Below, piece after piece: positions 32,046-43,183 of a stretch of 64,000 nucleotides of DNA (the first letter of the stretch is position 1; every line of letters starts with the position of its first letter). Origin of the DNA: Schistocerca nitens (Eukaryota; Arthropoda; Insecta; Orthoptera; Acrididae); the NCBI RefSeq assembly GCF_023898315.1, contig NC_064614.1, positions 381,609,348 to 381,673,347 of the forward strand, written 5' to 3'. Under the pieces are notes generated by a model that had not been told where the DNA came from, did no database searches, and saw nothing but the letters and a program-made list of their open reading frames with translations. The position numbers and the translations under genes were made by a program.

Positions 32046-32345
32046 GCTACTCAGAGGCGAGATGCTAGATTTGTTGCTGGTAGTTTTGATCAGCATGCGA
32101 GTATTACAGAAATGCTTTGTGAACTGAAATGGGAATCCTTGGAGGGAAGGAGATGTTCCTTCTGAAAAACACTACTGAGAAAATTTAGAGAATCAACATT
32201 TGAAGCTGACTGCAGAACAATTCTACTGCTGCCAACATACATTTCACATAAGATCCATGAAGATAAGATAGGAACAGAAAAGGAAATGACAAATAGCAAT
32301 ACGAGGTACCCTCCACCATGCAGTGGCTTGTGGCTAATGTATGTA
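32046..32345 (+). mobile_element. jockey-like LINE 3' fragment
   Basis: The plus strand translates to RDARFVAGSFDQHASITEML, CELKWESLEGRRC, then RTILLLPTYISHKIHEDKIG and RYPPPCSGLWL. It is the C-terminus plus 3' start of the family at 21.8 and 48.3 kb (compare SSILLPPTYILRRDHEDKMK). It interrupts a minus gypsy RT. Confidence 0.72.
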
Positions 32346-32349
32346 CACT

Positions 32350-32505
32350 TAAATGTGAAAGACATTTTTCTATGCTCTAGGTCAGGTTTGCTGAATGCAA
32401 CATTTTAAAAAGTTCTGTCACCATTGTACATATTGCTTCATATATTTTCCAAACAATAATATCATCAAGATACATCACATATTGTTTCAGCTTCAGCCCC
32501 TTCAG
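32350..32505 (-). pseudogene. Ty3/gypsy RT motif C fragment
   Basis: The minus strand reads LKLKQYVMYLDDIIVWKIYE with the YLDD catalytic box, then ELFKMLHSANLT and SIEKCL ('L..ANL.L...KC.F'). It continues across the LINE insertion into 32045-31790. Confidence 0.72.
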
Positions 32506-32519
32506 AATTCCATCTCACA

Positions 32520-33477
32520 AGTATTAAAATGTGGCTGGTACACAGTTATCCTCCACACCTTGTACAAAAACAAATCTCCCATGCCTTATCTTTCCAGTCA
32601 CCCACCACCTCCCAGTCTCACCATCCGGCCACATAATGCAGTACCACCCAGGGCTGGAGCAACTGAATTACATTCTCTGCCAGGCTTTTAATTATCTCTC
32701 ATACCCTGTAATGAGGTATGTCCTGGCCACTATACTTCCCACCCCTCCCACAGTGGTATTCCACTGTCCACTGAACCTACACTCATCCATCCTTACACAA
32801 CCTCAATCCCTTACCTCATGGCTCATACCCCTGTGATAGACCTAGATGCAAGACCTGTCCCATTCATTCTCCATCCAACACCTACTCCAGTCTGGTCACT
32901 AACATCATCTATCCCATCAAAGGAAGGGCTACCTGTGAAACCAGTCATGTGGTCTACAATCTAAGCTGCAACCACTATGCTTTATTCTGTGTAGGCATGT
33001 CAACCAACAACCAACAAGCTGTCTGCCCACATGAATAGCCACCAACAAACTGTGGCCAAGAAACAAGTGGACCACCCTGTTGCTGAACACACTGCCAAAC
33101 ATGATGTCCTTCATTTCAATGACTGCTCCAGAGCCTGTGCCATATAGATCCTCCCCACCAACATCAACTTTTCTGAATTGTGCAGGTGGAAACTTTCCCT
33201 GCAATACATCCCATGTTTCCGTAACCCTCCTGGCCTCAGCCCTTGTTAGTCACTGTCCTTTTTGACTACTCCCCCCCCCCCCCCCCACTTCTCCCCTGCC
33301 CACCATCTGACCTGCAGCACTTCACTCTTCGCCACCCCTTAATATCCCTCTCCCTCTGCACCCCAGCCTCCTTGTTGCCCCCAGCCAATCGCCACTCCCA
33401 TCATGCACTGGTGCTGCTGCTCACAGTGTGGTTTCAGTTGCCTGAGACTGCTGTCATGAGTGTGAGTTACATTTACG

Positions 33478-33525
<48 letters not shown>

Positions 33526-33700
33526 TGTGTGCACGGACATGCGTTTGTAAGTCTAGTGTTGACAAAGGCCTTAATGGCTGAAAGTTAAGTTTTAATTGTG
33601 AGAGTCTTTTTGTTTTGCCTATCTGCGACTCAGCATCTCCACTATATGGTGAGTAGCAACTTTCCTTCTGATAATTGTTACATTCCATCCTGGGTTTTCA
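32520..33700 (+). mobile_element. Penelope-like element, family A copy 3
   Basis: Plus orientation. Frame 32531-32836 has QYHPGLEQLNYILCQAFNYL then ATILPTPPTVVFH (equals GYFPGLDQIL...EILPTPPRVSF at 26 kb). Next come RCKTCPIHSPS, GRATCETSHVVYNLSCNHYA, FCVGMSTNN (GIY-YIG, degenerate) and LQYIPCFRNPPGLSPC. The 3' UTR follows, with a C16 run (33271-33286), a TG microsatellite (33479-33531) and the conserved tail 'tatggtgagtagcaactttc'. Nearly the same endpoint recurs at 35.98 kb. Confidence 0.8.
33479..33531 (+). repeat. (TG)n microsatellite
   Basis: About 26 TG units with one TA interruption, inside the PLE 3' UTR. The minus-oriented copies at 25.3 and 38.46 kb carry CA repeats at the equivalent place. 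Confidence 0.9.
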
Positions 33701-34486
33701 GTTGTTTGACATAACTTTTTCTATACTCCTGTAACACAGTGAGTGAAAGAAGGGCAAGAAAGATTCAAATTACATGCACATTATACCTCTGAATTCTTAC
33801 ATGACAGAGCTGAGAGTAATATCACAAATCACAAAAATTTACTCACTAGTTATTACAATGACCCTAATGGTGGCAGGCACTATTTACTATTTAAATGTGA
33901 CTGCTGCAATTATGACTCAGTTTGCTTCTCTATTTACCAACAGTTTAATTTTATAGAAGGCTCATTATTTTCACAGCTTCATGTCTTTTTTTCTTTCAAT
34001 CTCTTTGCTTTAGGATTAACATGAGAAGGTACAGATAGGAATATATTGGGATTCAAGGTGGTTATTTTGCAATTATGCATTAAAATATCAATATAAGTCA
34101 TGATAAAGTGACACAAAACAAGTGAAGTTTAAATTAGAAAAATTCCATTACGTTTCACTTCATTTACAGCATACATTCATTGTCAGTCTCCTTGTGAGGT
34201 TGCATTATATCTTTTACGCTGGAATAAAATTTTCTTTATGCTGCTCCAACTTTTGGTCAATTCTTGCAGGAGACCAGGGAAAACCACAGGAGCAGTCTTC
34301 AGCCTCATGAGATAATTCATCTTTTTGTATGATTTATCTTTTATTATAATATTCTTGATAGGTGATACATATGATAGTGAGCTGAACACAGCACTTGTTC
34401 TGAATTGTTTTGACTACTTTTGATGTGTCTCAAGTGGAAGGCTGAAAGATAGTTGCATTTAGATGTGCTAACATGCTAAATGTTGA

Positions 34487-34530
34487 ATAATCAAATATTA
34501 TTGAAAAAAATTTCAATAATCTTTGATTAT
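34487..34530. repeat. short inverted repeat (hairpin)
   Basis: Arms of 20 nt (34487-34506 and 34511-34530) with one mismatch around a 4-nt A loop. AT-rich. Confidence 0.8.
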
Positions 34531-35889
34531 ACAACATGTAGCAACGCGGATAGTAGGTAGCATTGAAGCTCCAGCCAAAGATGTAACGTGCTTGGTTTGT
34601 CTAGCATCTTTGGGATGGTAACAGGTACTGCTCACATAATTGGCATCAAACATAGATGGCAGGAACATATTAACTATTGTATAACAAATGTCAACAAATA
34701 TACAACAGCAATATATTTCTGAGGCCGGCAGCCTTGCTGCCAGTGCTGTTTGGCTTGGCTAGGGTGACTGTCTGGGTTTGCTTAACACTGAAACACTGTT
34801 GGCAAATGGGCTGCACTCAGCCCTTGTGAGGCCAATGGAGCAGCTACTTGACTAAGCAGCTCTGCTCGCAAAAATCAACAGAGGACAGGAGAGTGGTGTG
34901 CTGTCCATACACATTTTCTTTTAACTTGAAGCAGAGGTACTTGTCCTTCTGTAAACCATCTTAACTTAACAAAACATAGAATCTTGAGGATTCATGTAAA
35001 ATGGTCTGCAGTTGAACTTGTTTAACAAAGGCAAGCAGATTTTGTCTGCCAGCTGAAGCAGTTCACTAACTTATTTCATGACTTGCAGCACACATAATAT
35101 TTACTATCAGTTCAGTACTGCTCATAACAACTACAAATGTATTCACAAAGTGTCTTTGCAGTTAATTGCAGTGATGAAAAACTTACATTGCTTATTATGA
35201 AGTTGCATTATGCACACAGTTCATCACCAATGATACTACCTATGAAATTTGATTGTCATCGCAGTGGCAGCTGCCCAGTAGTAACTGGTATTTATTAGTG
35301 TTTGTGTATGTGATGCTGAAGTGGGTTCTTCATGACACATCAACACATTGGGATTCATATCCATGAACAGCTCTGCTCTCATCATACATAATAGCAGCTG
35401 TCATCTATAATATCAAATCTGTTGTGAGGAAGTGTTATTCATAGCTTTAATCATGCATAGCTACAATTCATTTTTCAGCCACTGCACTCTACAGTCATTC
35501 CAATCACAAGTGACACACCCAGCTATGGGTTGTATGTTATATTGCCAGTCTCTGGATACAAATCAAACAGATTTATATCCCATCCTCACAATATAACATT
35601 CAGGACTACCATCCCTATTCATGTCCAACCTCAGACTATACATACTATTAAAAGAGTTAATTTACTCATATTACCAAACTATCTGGTTCTCTAATTTTAC
35701 CTTTACTCATCCAATCCCATACAATAACTACTTTCACAATGGTTCAGTAAAACTTGCAAATAAATCTAAAACTGAGTGAGACAGTGTTATCTTCAACATT
35801 GGACTAACTGTGAATCAAAGAATGCACATAACTTATATTAACCTCCTTTTCATAACTCAGAAAAAATTGTGACTTATCTATAATTCATT

Positions 35890-35985
35890 TGTTGATGCCT
35901 ATCTGTGACTCAGCATCTCTGCTATATGGTGAGTAGCAACTTTCCTTTTCATAATATTGTTACATTCCATCCTGTATTTTCCATT
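35890..35985 (+). mobile_element. Penelope-like element family A, 3' tail only
   Basis: 'cctatctgtgactcagcatc' followed by 'tatggtgagtagcaactttc' and 'tgttacattccatcctg' matches 33606-33700 with few changes. Strongly 5'-truncated copy. Confidence 0.8.
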
Positions 35986-36610
35986 GTTTCATTAGTTCGT
36001 GAGCAACATCTGTTACATGTTACATTACTTTACATGTAAATAATCATACCGATAATTTCTTTTTAATCAAAAAAAATAATATCAACCAACTCATGTGCTA
36101 ATAACACAGAAAATAACTCTATCTTTTGTAGCGCTCAAAATGCTGTAACATATTAAATGCAAAAGATAATTCTCTAGTCACAAGTGCATACTAATGGCTC
36201 TTCTTCTACTGTAGTTAAAATTGTCATACTTGTTTTCACACTATCATCTTACTTTAAGATGTTGTGCAGTACAAAAAATGCCCTTCATTACCAATGGTCA
36301 TTATTATATGAAGATAAAAAAAATCCCCTAAATAACTATAAAGCATGACTGCCTTTACTAACTGCAAGTCACTATAAATCATCTTGGGCTCCCTACACTG
36401 TGTAAAAAGTAGTAATTAATAAAGTGGTAATTTTAAAACTCTCTCTCTCTCTTCATTCTGTGTCTACATGTATACACAATTTGTACAGTGAACATACATC
36501 AGTGAAAGTAGTTTACTAATAGTTTATGTATAGGTATATCTTTCTACTGCATGTAAAATGTTCAGTTACATAGATTCACACTTTGGTAATCAATAAGCAT
36601 AATCCAGGTA

Positions 36611-38197
36611 TACAGGGTGTTACAAAAAGGTACGGCCAAACTTTCAGGAAACATTCCTCACACACACAAAGAAAGAAAATGTGTTATATGGACATGTGTC
36701 CAGAAACGCTTACTTTCCATGTTAGAGCTTATTTTATTACTTCTCTTCAAATCACATTAATCATGGAATGGAAACACACAGCAACAGAATGTACCAGCAT
36801 GACTTCAAACACTTTGTTACAGGAAATGTTCAAAATGTCCTCTGTTAATGAGGATACATGCATCCACCCTCCGTCGCATGGAATCCCTGATGCGCTGATG
36901 GAGCCCTGGAGAATGGCGTATTGTATCACAGCCATCCACAATACGAGCATGAAGAGTCTCTACATTTGGTACCGGGGTTGCGTAGACAAGAGCTTTCAAA
37001 TGCCCCCATAAATGAAAGTCAAGAGGGTTGAAGTCAGGAGAGCATGGAGGCCATGGAATTGGCCCGCCTCTAACAATCCATCGGTCACCGAATCTGTTGT
37101 TGAGAAGCGTACGAACACTTCGACTGAAATGTGCAGGAGCTCCATCGTGCATGAACCACATGTTGTGTCGTACTTGTAAAGGCACATGTTCTAGCAGCAC
37201 AGATAGAGTATCCCGTATGAAATCATGATAACGTGCTCCGTTGAGTGTAGGTGGAAGAACATGGGTCCCAATCAAGACATCACGAACAATGCCTGCCTAA
37301 ACGTTCACAGAAAATCTGTGTTGATGATGTGATTGCACAATTGCGTGCGGATTCTCGTCAGCCCACACGTGTTGATTGTGAAAATTTACAATTTGATCAT
37401 GTTGGAATGAAGCCTCATCCGTAAAGAGAACATTTGCACTGAAATGAGGATTGACACATTGTTGGATGAACCATTCGCAGAAGTGTACCCGTGGAGGCCA
37501 ATCAGCTGCTGATAGTGCATGCACACGCTGTACATGGTACGGAAACAACTGGTTCTCCCGTAGCACTCTCCATACAGTGACGTGGTCAACGTTACCTTGT
37601 ACAGCAGCAACTCATCTGACGCTGACATTAGGGTTATCGTCAACTGCACGAAGAATTGCCTCGTCCATTGCAGGTGTCCTCATCGTTCTAGGTCTTCCCG
37701 AGTCGCGAGTCACTAGCTGGAATGTTCTGTGCTCCCTAAGACGCCGATCAATTGCTTCGAACGTCTTCCTGTCGAGACACCTTCGTTCTGGAAATCTGTC
37801 TTGATACAAATGTACCGCGCCACGGCTATTGCCCCGTGCTAATCCATACATCAAATGGGCATCTGCCAACTCCGTATTTGTTAACATTGCACTGACTGCA
37901 AAACCACGTTCGTGATGAACACTAACCTGTCGATGCTACGTACTGATGTGCTTGATGCTAGTACTGTAGAGCAATGAGTCGCATGTCAACACAAGCACCG
38001 AAGTCAACATTACCTTCCTTCAATTGGGCCAACTGGTGGTGAATCGAGGAAGTACAGTACATACTGACGAAACTAAAATGAGCTCTATCATGGAAATTAA
38101 GCGTTTCTGGACACATGTCCACATAACATCTTTTCTTTATTTGTGTGTGAGGAATGTTTCCTGAAAGTTTGGCGGTACCTTTTTGTAACACCCTGTA
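36611..38197 (-). mobile_element. complete mariner-like element with DUF4817 transposase
   Basis: Terminal inverted repeats of about 60-70 bp: 36611 onward ('cagggtgttacaaaaaggta') and the reverse complement ending at 38197 ('tacctttttgtaacaccctg'), flanked by TA. Length is about 1.59 kb with one transposase frame between. Both ends are well preserved. Confidence 0.9.
36817..37887 (-). pseudogene. DUF4817-type transposase, two internal stops
   Basis: A single frame of 356 codons interrupted by TGA (37612-37614) and TAG (37297-37299). N-terminal HTH: MLTNTELADAHLMYGLARGN, LYQDRFPERRCLDRKTFEAI, RRLREHRTFQ, SGRPRTMRTPAMDEAILRAV. Catalytic part: NVLFTDEASFQHD (Asp 1), MWFMHDGAPAHFS (Asp 2), PWPPCSPDFNPLDFHLWG (Asp 3), with 36 residues between the second and third Asp. 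The stops look like CGA to TGA and TGG to TAG transitions. All three Asp are kept. It would cut and paste the element at TA sites. Confidence 0.85.
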
Positions 38198-38207
38198 TGT
38201 CTAACTG

Positions 38208-38452
38208 TATACAGACATATTTCTAAAAACAAAGATGCTGTAACTTACCAAATGAAACCGTTGGTATGTTGATAGAGACAAAAAACACACAAACACACAC
38301 ACAAATTTCAAGCTTTTGCAACCCATGGTTGCTTCATCAGGAAAGAGGGAAGGAGAGGGAAAGACGAAAGGATGTGGGTTTTCAGGGAGAGGGTAAGGAG
38401 TCATTCCAATCCCGGAAGCGGAAAGACTTACCTTAGGGGAAAAAGGGACAGG

Positions 38453-38509
<57 letters not shown>

Positions 38510-38760
38510 CCGGCCGCAGTGGTCTCGCGGTTCTAGGTGCGCAGTCCGGAACCGTGCAACTGCTACGGTCGCAGGTTCGAATCCTGCCTCAGGCATGGAT
38601 GTGTGTGATGTCCTTAGGTTAGTTAGGTTTAAGTAGTTCTAAGTTCTAGGGGACTGATGACCACAGCAGTTGAGTCCCATAGTGCTCAGAGCCATTTGAA
38701 CCATTTGAGCCACACACACACATCCATCCACACATATACAGACACAGGCAGCTACAAAAC
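38208..38760 (-). mobile_element. Penelope-like element family A 3' tail, split by a SINE
   Basis: 38208-38455 matches 25060-25300 closely ('tcaggaaagagggaaggaga', 'aaggagtcattccaatcccg'). A CA repeat then runs to 38507, a SINE follows, and the PLE resumes at 38711 with 'cacacacacacatccatcca' and 'tatacagacacaggcag', as in 25310-25350. Confidence 0.85.
38508..38710 (+). mobile_element. tRNA-derived SINE, family 1 copy 1
   Basis: 203 bp. Starts 'ggccggccgcagtggtctcg' (A-box-like region 38519-38537), B box ggttcgaatcc (38574-38584), 'ggttagttaggtttaa', and ends 'ccatttgaaccatttgag'. Inserted in the CA repeat of the PLE. RNA polymerase III internal promoter by homology. Non-coding. From memory it is abundant in Schistocerca. 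Confidence 0.9.
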
Positions 38761-38789
38761 ATTAATGGAAGCATCTTTTCAGATCGTAT

Positions 38790-40260
38790 GAAGATACAGT
38801 CCCTTAATTCTCTTAGTTCCAGGACAGACAAGTAAATAAACTCCAGTATGTGGCATCCTGGCAATATTGAATGGACCGAAGTATAAGAAATGCCATTTCT
38901 TATTCCTTTTACTGGGGACTTAGGATTGTTCCTGATTAGTGCTCTATTTCCCACAATAAAATATTGCATACTTGATAAATTTCAGTCAAAATGTTTTTTT
39001 TTTCTGTTACCACTACCATTGCTTGTTTTAATTTCTCTTCCCAAGAAATTTCATTCCTAGGGATGTTTGGAAGTGGACGCACCCACTCACAGTTCTCTGA
39101 TTTGTCAAGCAGCAATTAATTTTGTTGAAGTATGTTGTAGGTTGTTAACTATTACATCAAATAGGGTAATTTAATTTAGCCATGTAATCTATTTATTAGA
39201 AGAGGATTTCACAGCCAAGCAACTCTGGTCCTAGAATGGAGTTGAATGCTGTAATAAACGCCTCTGAACATGCAAGCCAAATGGCAGCATTTTAAACTGA
39301 TAGCTTCTACCTCATACATAAAAGCAGGATTTTCCATGGCTACTCAGGTAGAGGGATCTACCAACAGGAGCACAAAGATCTGTGCTTGTTAGAAATTTGA
39401 CCCCTTGAAACATTGGAATTTGTTCCTTTATGTTTTCTGGTCAGATACAGACAGGTACAACGATTTTATTAATGGGTCTGGAGTACATAACCAGTTTAAC
39501 ATTAACTCCCAGTTTTGCTATTGCTATTAATGCAATACGCCTTCGGCACATGTTCCATTCTAGCATTTTTTAATCTCTTTGGTGGTGGCTGGTCTTTTTG
39601 CCCACAGAACAGAGTAGGGATTGTGACAAAGTTTTGTGTGGAATGAAATTAGGGTGACATTCATAACATTGGATTATACCAGGTCTCTATTCATAAACAT
39701 TGGAATTCTTTAACAAAATACTGGTTAAATCAGACTGCTGACTATTTCTTAAGTATGTAGATTCAGCTTCTGTATTTACCACCTGCTCTTTAATAAAAGG
39801 AACTGCAGTCAACTCAGGTTACTGCGTGTTTGCATATTTAGTCTCATGCTGATTAACTTCAGTTTTGTATCTTGTAAAATTGTACTTAGACCAACATCAG
39901 TTTTTAGCAGATGTACAGATTCTTCAGCACTGTCAATTAAAAGAAAGCATTTCCAAGAACAAAACCTGATCCTCACATCCTTTTCCTGGAGACACTTCAT
40001 TCTTAATACACATTCCACCACCAAGGAATCAAAAACTAGGAATCTACAACTAATAGCTACATTTCTCAGCTTAATAGGCAGGTGGGCCTGTAACTTTGTA
40101 TTACAAGCGTCAGTCTTACAGCTCCTAGAATCTTGCAGTTACTGACTGGTTTTACACTCTCACATAATCTGTTGAATAAGTCAGTGGAGACTACATTAAC
40201 AGCAGATCATATGTCACATTGTTATGGCCAGAAGATTACCTACATAGGCAGTAACCACTG
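38790..40260 (-). pseudogene. Ty3/gypsy element with large internal deletions
   Basis: Minus strand order: protease-like VSTDLFNRLCESVKPVSNC and FLVFDSLVVECVLRMKCLQE (about 40170-39930); RT GRSYQFKMLPFGLHV (about 39340-39300, 'YQFKVLPFGL'); then integrase C-terminal parts NCEWVRPLPNIPRNEISWEE and VGNRALIRNNPKSPVK, about 39090-38880. The order PR, RT, INT is right but RT palm, RNase H and the integrase core are missing or unreadable. Many stops. Confidence 0.55.
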
Positions 40261-40368
40261 CTTGTGATGCAGTAGAATGTTTCCCTTTGCAGTTGCGAGG
40301 TGCCGGGGCTAGCAGTGTATTTAACACTAAATTCTTCTAGAATCTACATAAGTAAATGATGCTCTAAG

Positions 40369-40389
40369 CCCCCCCCCCCCCCCCCCCCC
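40369..40389 (+). repeat. poly-C tract, 21 nt
   Basis: Homopolymer next to the gypsy remnant. Confidence 0.9.
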
Positions 40390-40556
40390 ATTCTAACTCC
40401 GACTTTTGCTGCTGCACATGGATTAAAAAGATACGCGAACTGACTGTAATCAACCCTGCAAGTGGAGTAGAAAAGAGTTTGGCACCTGCAATAATTTAAT
40501 TTGATAAATAAGTTAAATAAAGGAAGGTTTCATTAACGTAGTGAGAAATGATAGGG

Positions 40557-42038
40557 TTGCTCTACCGATTAACAGAATGAAAGTTCTGTCCAAAATAACA
40601 ATATGATTTATTAAGACTAAACACAAAATAATAAACAAAAACACATGAAACATTTACAATACGTCAAATTGGCTCAAATTGGATACTCAAACAAATGCTG
40701 TGAAGGTGAAGTTGTCCCTGAACTAGATTGTGACGTTTATGATGAAGTGGTATGTGGAGCCAATTCCTTGCCACTCAAATCTTAACAGAGACACACCGCT
40801 AACCCAACATTAATTGCTGCTACATTAGTGAGAACTCAGACAATGAACACCCAAGATAGAACAAAGTTAGAAAAGACGAACAGGCGCCCTGCTGAGCTCT
40901 GATTATCGCCTAGCAAAAATGCCTGCTTTGCCAGTGCTGCGGAGGTACATTACCAAGCTGTCTTCTTAGCTGCAAGGACATGATCTGGCGTACTGGAAGC
41001 GATGGCTGGTTGCTTCGACGTCCCGTCGTGGTGATGATAATGTCGCGAGTATAGCCCGAAACAAATTATCCTGGCCTGGTTGTTCCAGACTAAAGACTTC
41101 CTAGCAATACAAATGTGCCTCTGAGGGAGATGAAGAAGGTTCGCCACACAATCACTGACAATACAGTGATTGATTTTAACAAGCGAAGTCACCCAGTAAC
41201 TCCGATACAGTCAACATTAGCCAAAACTGCTCAAGACAGACAACATAGGCCTCTTGTACACAAAATGCTCAATTGCCAACTGTACTCGGAAAGATACGTT
41301 GAAGTCGAAACTTCGGCAACTTTGTCAAACAGTTACAATTAAATAAAAGTATATTAGACAGCCAACGGAAGGCAGGCTGACCCGCGCAGCGAGAGCTCAG
41401 TCTTGTAACCTACTTCGACCGAAAGGCGAGAGCCGACTGCCCTAGAGCACCCGTACAGGCCGAACACAGAACATTCCCGCCCCACGACAGTGGCCGTGGT
41501 TAAACGTTCCAATCAGCAACTCGAAAACCGGCGGAAAATTCCACTCTATTGCCGGAGCACTACCATTCCACCAATGGAGATTCTTGGCGCCAATTTCTGC
41601 ACCGATTTTTGCTAGTCACGGAGCTATGCCCTGAGCAAGCCAATCACAGTTACTATACGGCAGAAAACGCGGGAATTTGCGCGCCAAGGCTGCTTGGGAA
41701 CACAAGTCATTCCCACACCTCGCTGGTAGCCCGCCAGAAAGTGTTTTCGCTAAGTTTCTTCGAAGTAACGGAACCTCTAGCCCAGCCACTACTTCAGGCC
41801 CCTCCGAGCGTGTCTTTTGACAATGTTGGCGTCTGGAAAGCATTCACTCGACTCCCTCACACCCGTCAGCTTACCCTTTCTAGATCGGCAGAGCCCGCCT
41901 GTCACCGGACCACCTGGGTGACGAGAAACGCTGCGTGGGAAGTCCGCGTGTGAAGGAATAGCAACTTTTCACCGCGTGCAATTAGAGATGAAAATCGTAA
42001 GATAGAAATATGAGAGGGGGCTCATGCCACCTCTCACA
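40557..42038 (-). repeat. candidate long LTR or GC-rich repeat
   Basis: On the minus strand the block would start at 42036-42038 with TGAGAGGTGGCATGAG, part of a palindrome (42011-42036, 'tgagaggggg...cctctca') as at LTR tips. It is GC- and CpG-rich at 41370-41960, then AT-rich with an AATAAA signal near 40602. The surrounding sequence is much more AT-rich. No pol gene adjoins in the matching orientation, so a solo LTR is possible. An open frame 41549-41953 (plus) shows no domain. It could also be a real CpG-rich promoter region, which I consider less likely. Confidence 0.35.
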
Positions 42039-42039
42039 G

Positions 42040-42922
42040 TGATGTATGAGGGTTGCAACTTTAATAGTAGCAACTATTTATTTACAGCTCATACAGAATA
42101 GATACATGTTCCAAAGTTTTACTGGTCTCCAAAATAGTCACCAGCATTGTGTATAGCCCATTGCCAGTAATGTGGAAGTCGTAGGATACTCTTAGCAGTG
42201 CCAATTTTGTTGACAGTTCGAGCAGCACAGTCTATTGCCCAATGGATTTGTAGCAGTTCTGAAGCGAATGATATCAAGTGTTTCCTTTGGTTTAGAAATT
42301 GAGTTGAACTCATGAGGGCTTAGGTTAGTGCAGTAGGTGGTGTAGCACTTAGCAGCCCCATCTGTCAAACAAATCAGTAACAGCTTGCTCTGTACATGCC
42401 TGACATTGTCCTGCAAAATGATGGTCAGGTCCTGCAGAAAGTGTCATCACTTCTGTTATATGCTGTTCATTTTTGGAACACAGCCTACAACCATCTTAGA
42501 GACAGAAGTGAAGACACTTTCTGCAGGACCTGACCATCATTTTGCAGGACAATGCTCAAGCACATACAGTGCAAGCTGTTACTGATTTTTTTGACTGATG
42601 GGGCTGCTAAGTGCTATACCACCTACTGCACTCCCCTGACTTAACCCTTGTGAGTTCAACTCTATTTCTAAACCAAAGGAAACACTTCACGGCATTCATT
42701 TCAGAGCTGCTACAAATTCTTCGGACAATAGATCGCACCACTCAAACTGTCAACACAACTGGCACTGCTAAGAGTATCCTACGACTTCCACATTACTGGC
42801 AATGATTTATACACAATGCTGGTGACTACTTTGAAGGTCAGTAAAACTTTGAAGCATGTACTATTTTGTACAAGCTGTAAATAAATAGTTGCCACTATTA
42901 AAGTTCCAACCATCGTACATCA
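42040..42922. mobile_element. fold-back element made of two inverted mariner halves
   Basis: The left arm 42040-42456 and right arm 42502-42922 are inverted repeats of about 420 bp around a 45-nt spacer. Outer tips read inward 'tgatgtatgagggttgcaac' and 'tgatgtacgatggttggaac'. Each arm holds the 3' half of a mariner transposase gene plus the terminal region, so the structure is palindromic, with no 5' transposase part. Confidence 0.88.
42508..42845 (+). pseudogene. mariner transposase C-terminal half (right arm)
   Basis: The plus strand reads LTIILQDNAQAHTVQAVTDF (second catalytic Asp in QDNA), VLYHLLHSPDLTLVSS (third Asp, 'YSPDL'), LNQRKHFTAFISELLQI, TAKSILRLPHYWQ and IHNAGDYFEGQ ('GDY.EG' end). 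The minus strand of the left arm encodes the same blocks (ETLDIIRFRTAT, STLLAMGYTQCW). Frame has in-frame stops. The first Asp lies outside the preserved part. Confidence 0.75.
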
Positions 42923-42944
42923 GAGCAAAGGTCACCTCTAATGT

Positions 42945-43183
42945 GTCCGTCCCCAGTAGCTCAGTGGTCAACGTGACAGAATGTCAATCCTAAGGGCCTG
43001 GGTTCGATGCCCGGCTGGATTGGAGATTTTCTCCGCTCAGGGACTGGGTGTTGCATTGTCCTAATCATCATCATTTAATCCCCATTGATGTGCAAGTCAC
43101 CGAAGTGGCATCAAATCACAAGACTTGCACCCGGTGAGTGATCTACCCGACGGGAGGCCCAAGTCACACGAAATTTACATTTA
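42945..43183 (+). mobile_element. tRNA-derived SINE, family 2
   Basis: A box tagctcagtgg (42957-42967), B box ggttcgatgcc (43001-43011), a CATCATCATTTAATCCCC part and a GC-rich end ('cccgacgggaggcccaagtc'). Flanked by an 11-bp imperfect target duplication: acctctaatgt (42934-42944) and acttctaatgt (43184-43194). Spacing of A and B boxes is tRNA-like, but the 3' body makes it a SINE, not a tRNA gene. Confidence 0.9.

Larger units (their letters stand above)
33701..36610. other. mostly unrecognised sequence with small repeats
   Basis: No supported gene. Recognisable pieces: a near-perfect 44-nt hairpin (34487-34530), a block around 34718-34915 ('ggcagccttgctgccagtgc' onward) that I recall as a common orthopteran repeat, a PLE family A tail (35890-35985), and a (CT)n patch near 36440-36453. 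Confidence 0.45.

Noticed and set aside
38574..38584. Possible functional tRNA genes at the B boxes (38.57, 43.0, 47.58, 60.03 and 62.41 kb)
   Set aside because: Each is followed by a SINE body, no complete cloverleaf can be drawn, and target duplications flank several. They are SINEs, not tRNA genes.
41549..41953. 134-codon plus-strand open frame in the GC-rich block
   Set aside because: GC-rich sequence favours long random frames. No motif, no splice context and no start context support it.
42934..42944. Fold-back and SINE family 2 as one composite element
   Set aside because: The SINE has its own 11-bp duplication that starts after the fold-back ends, so they are separate insertions.
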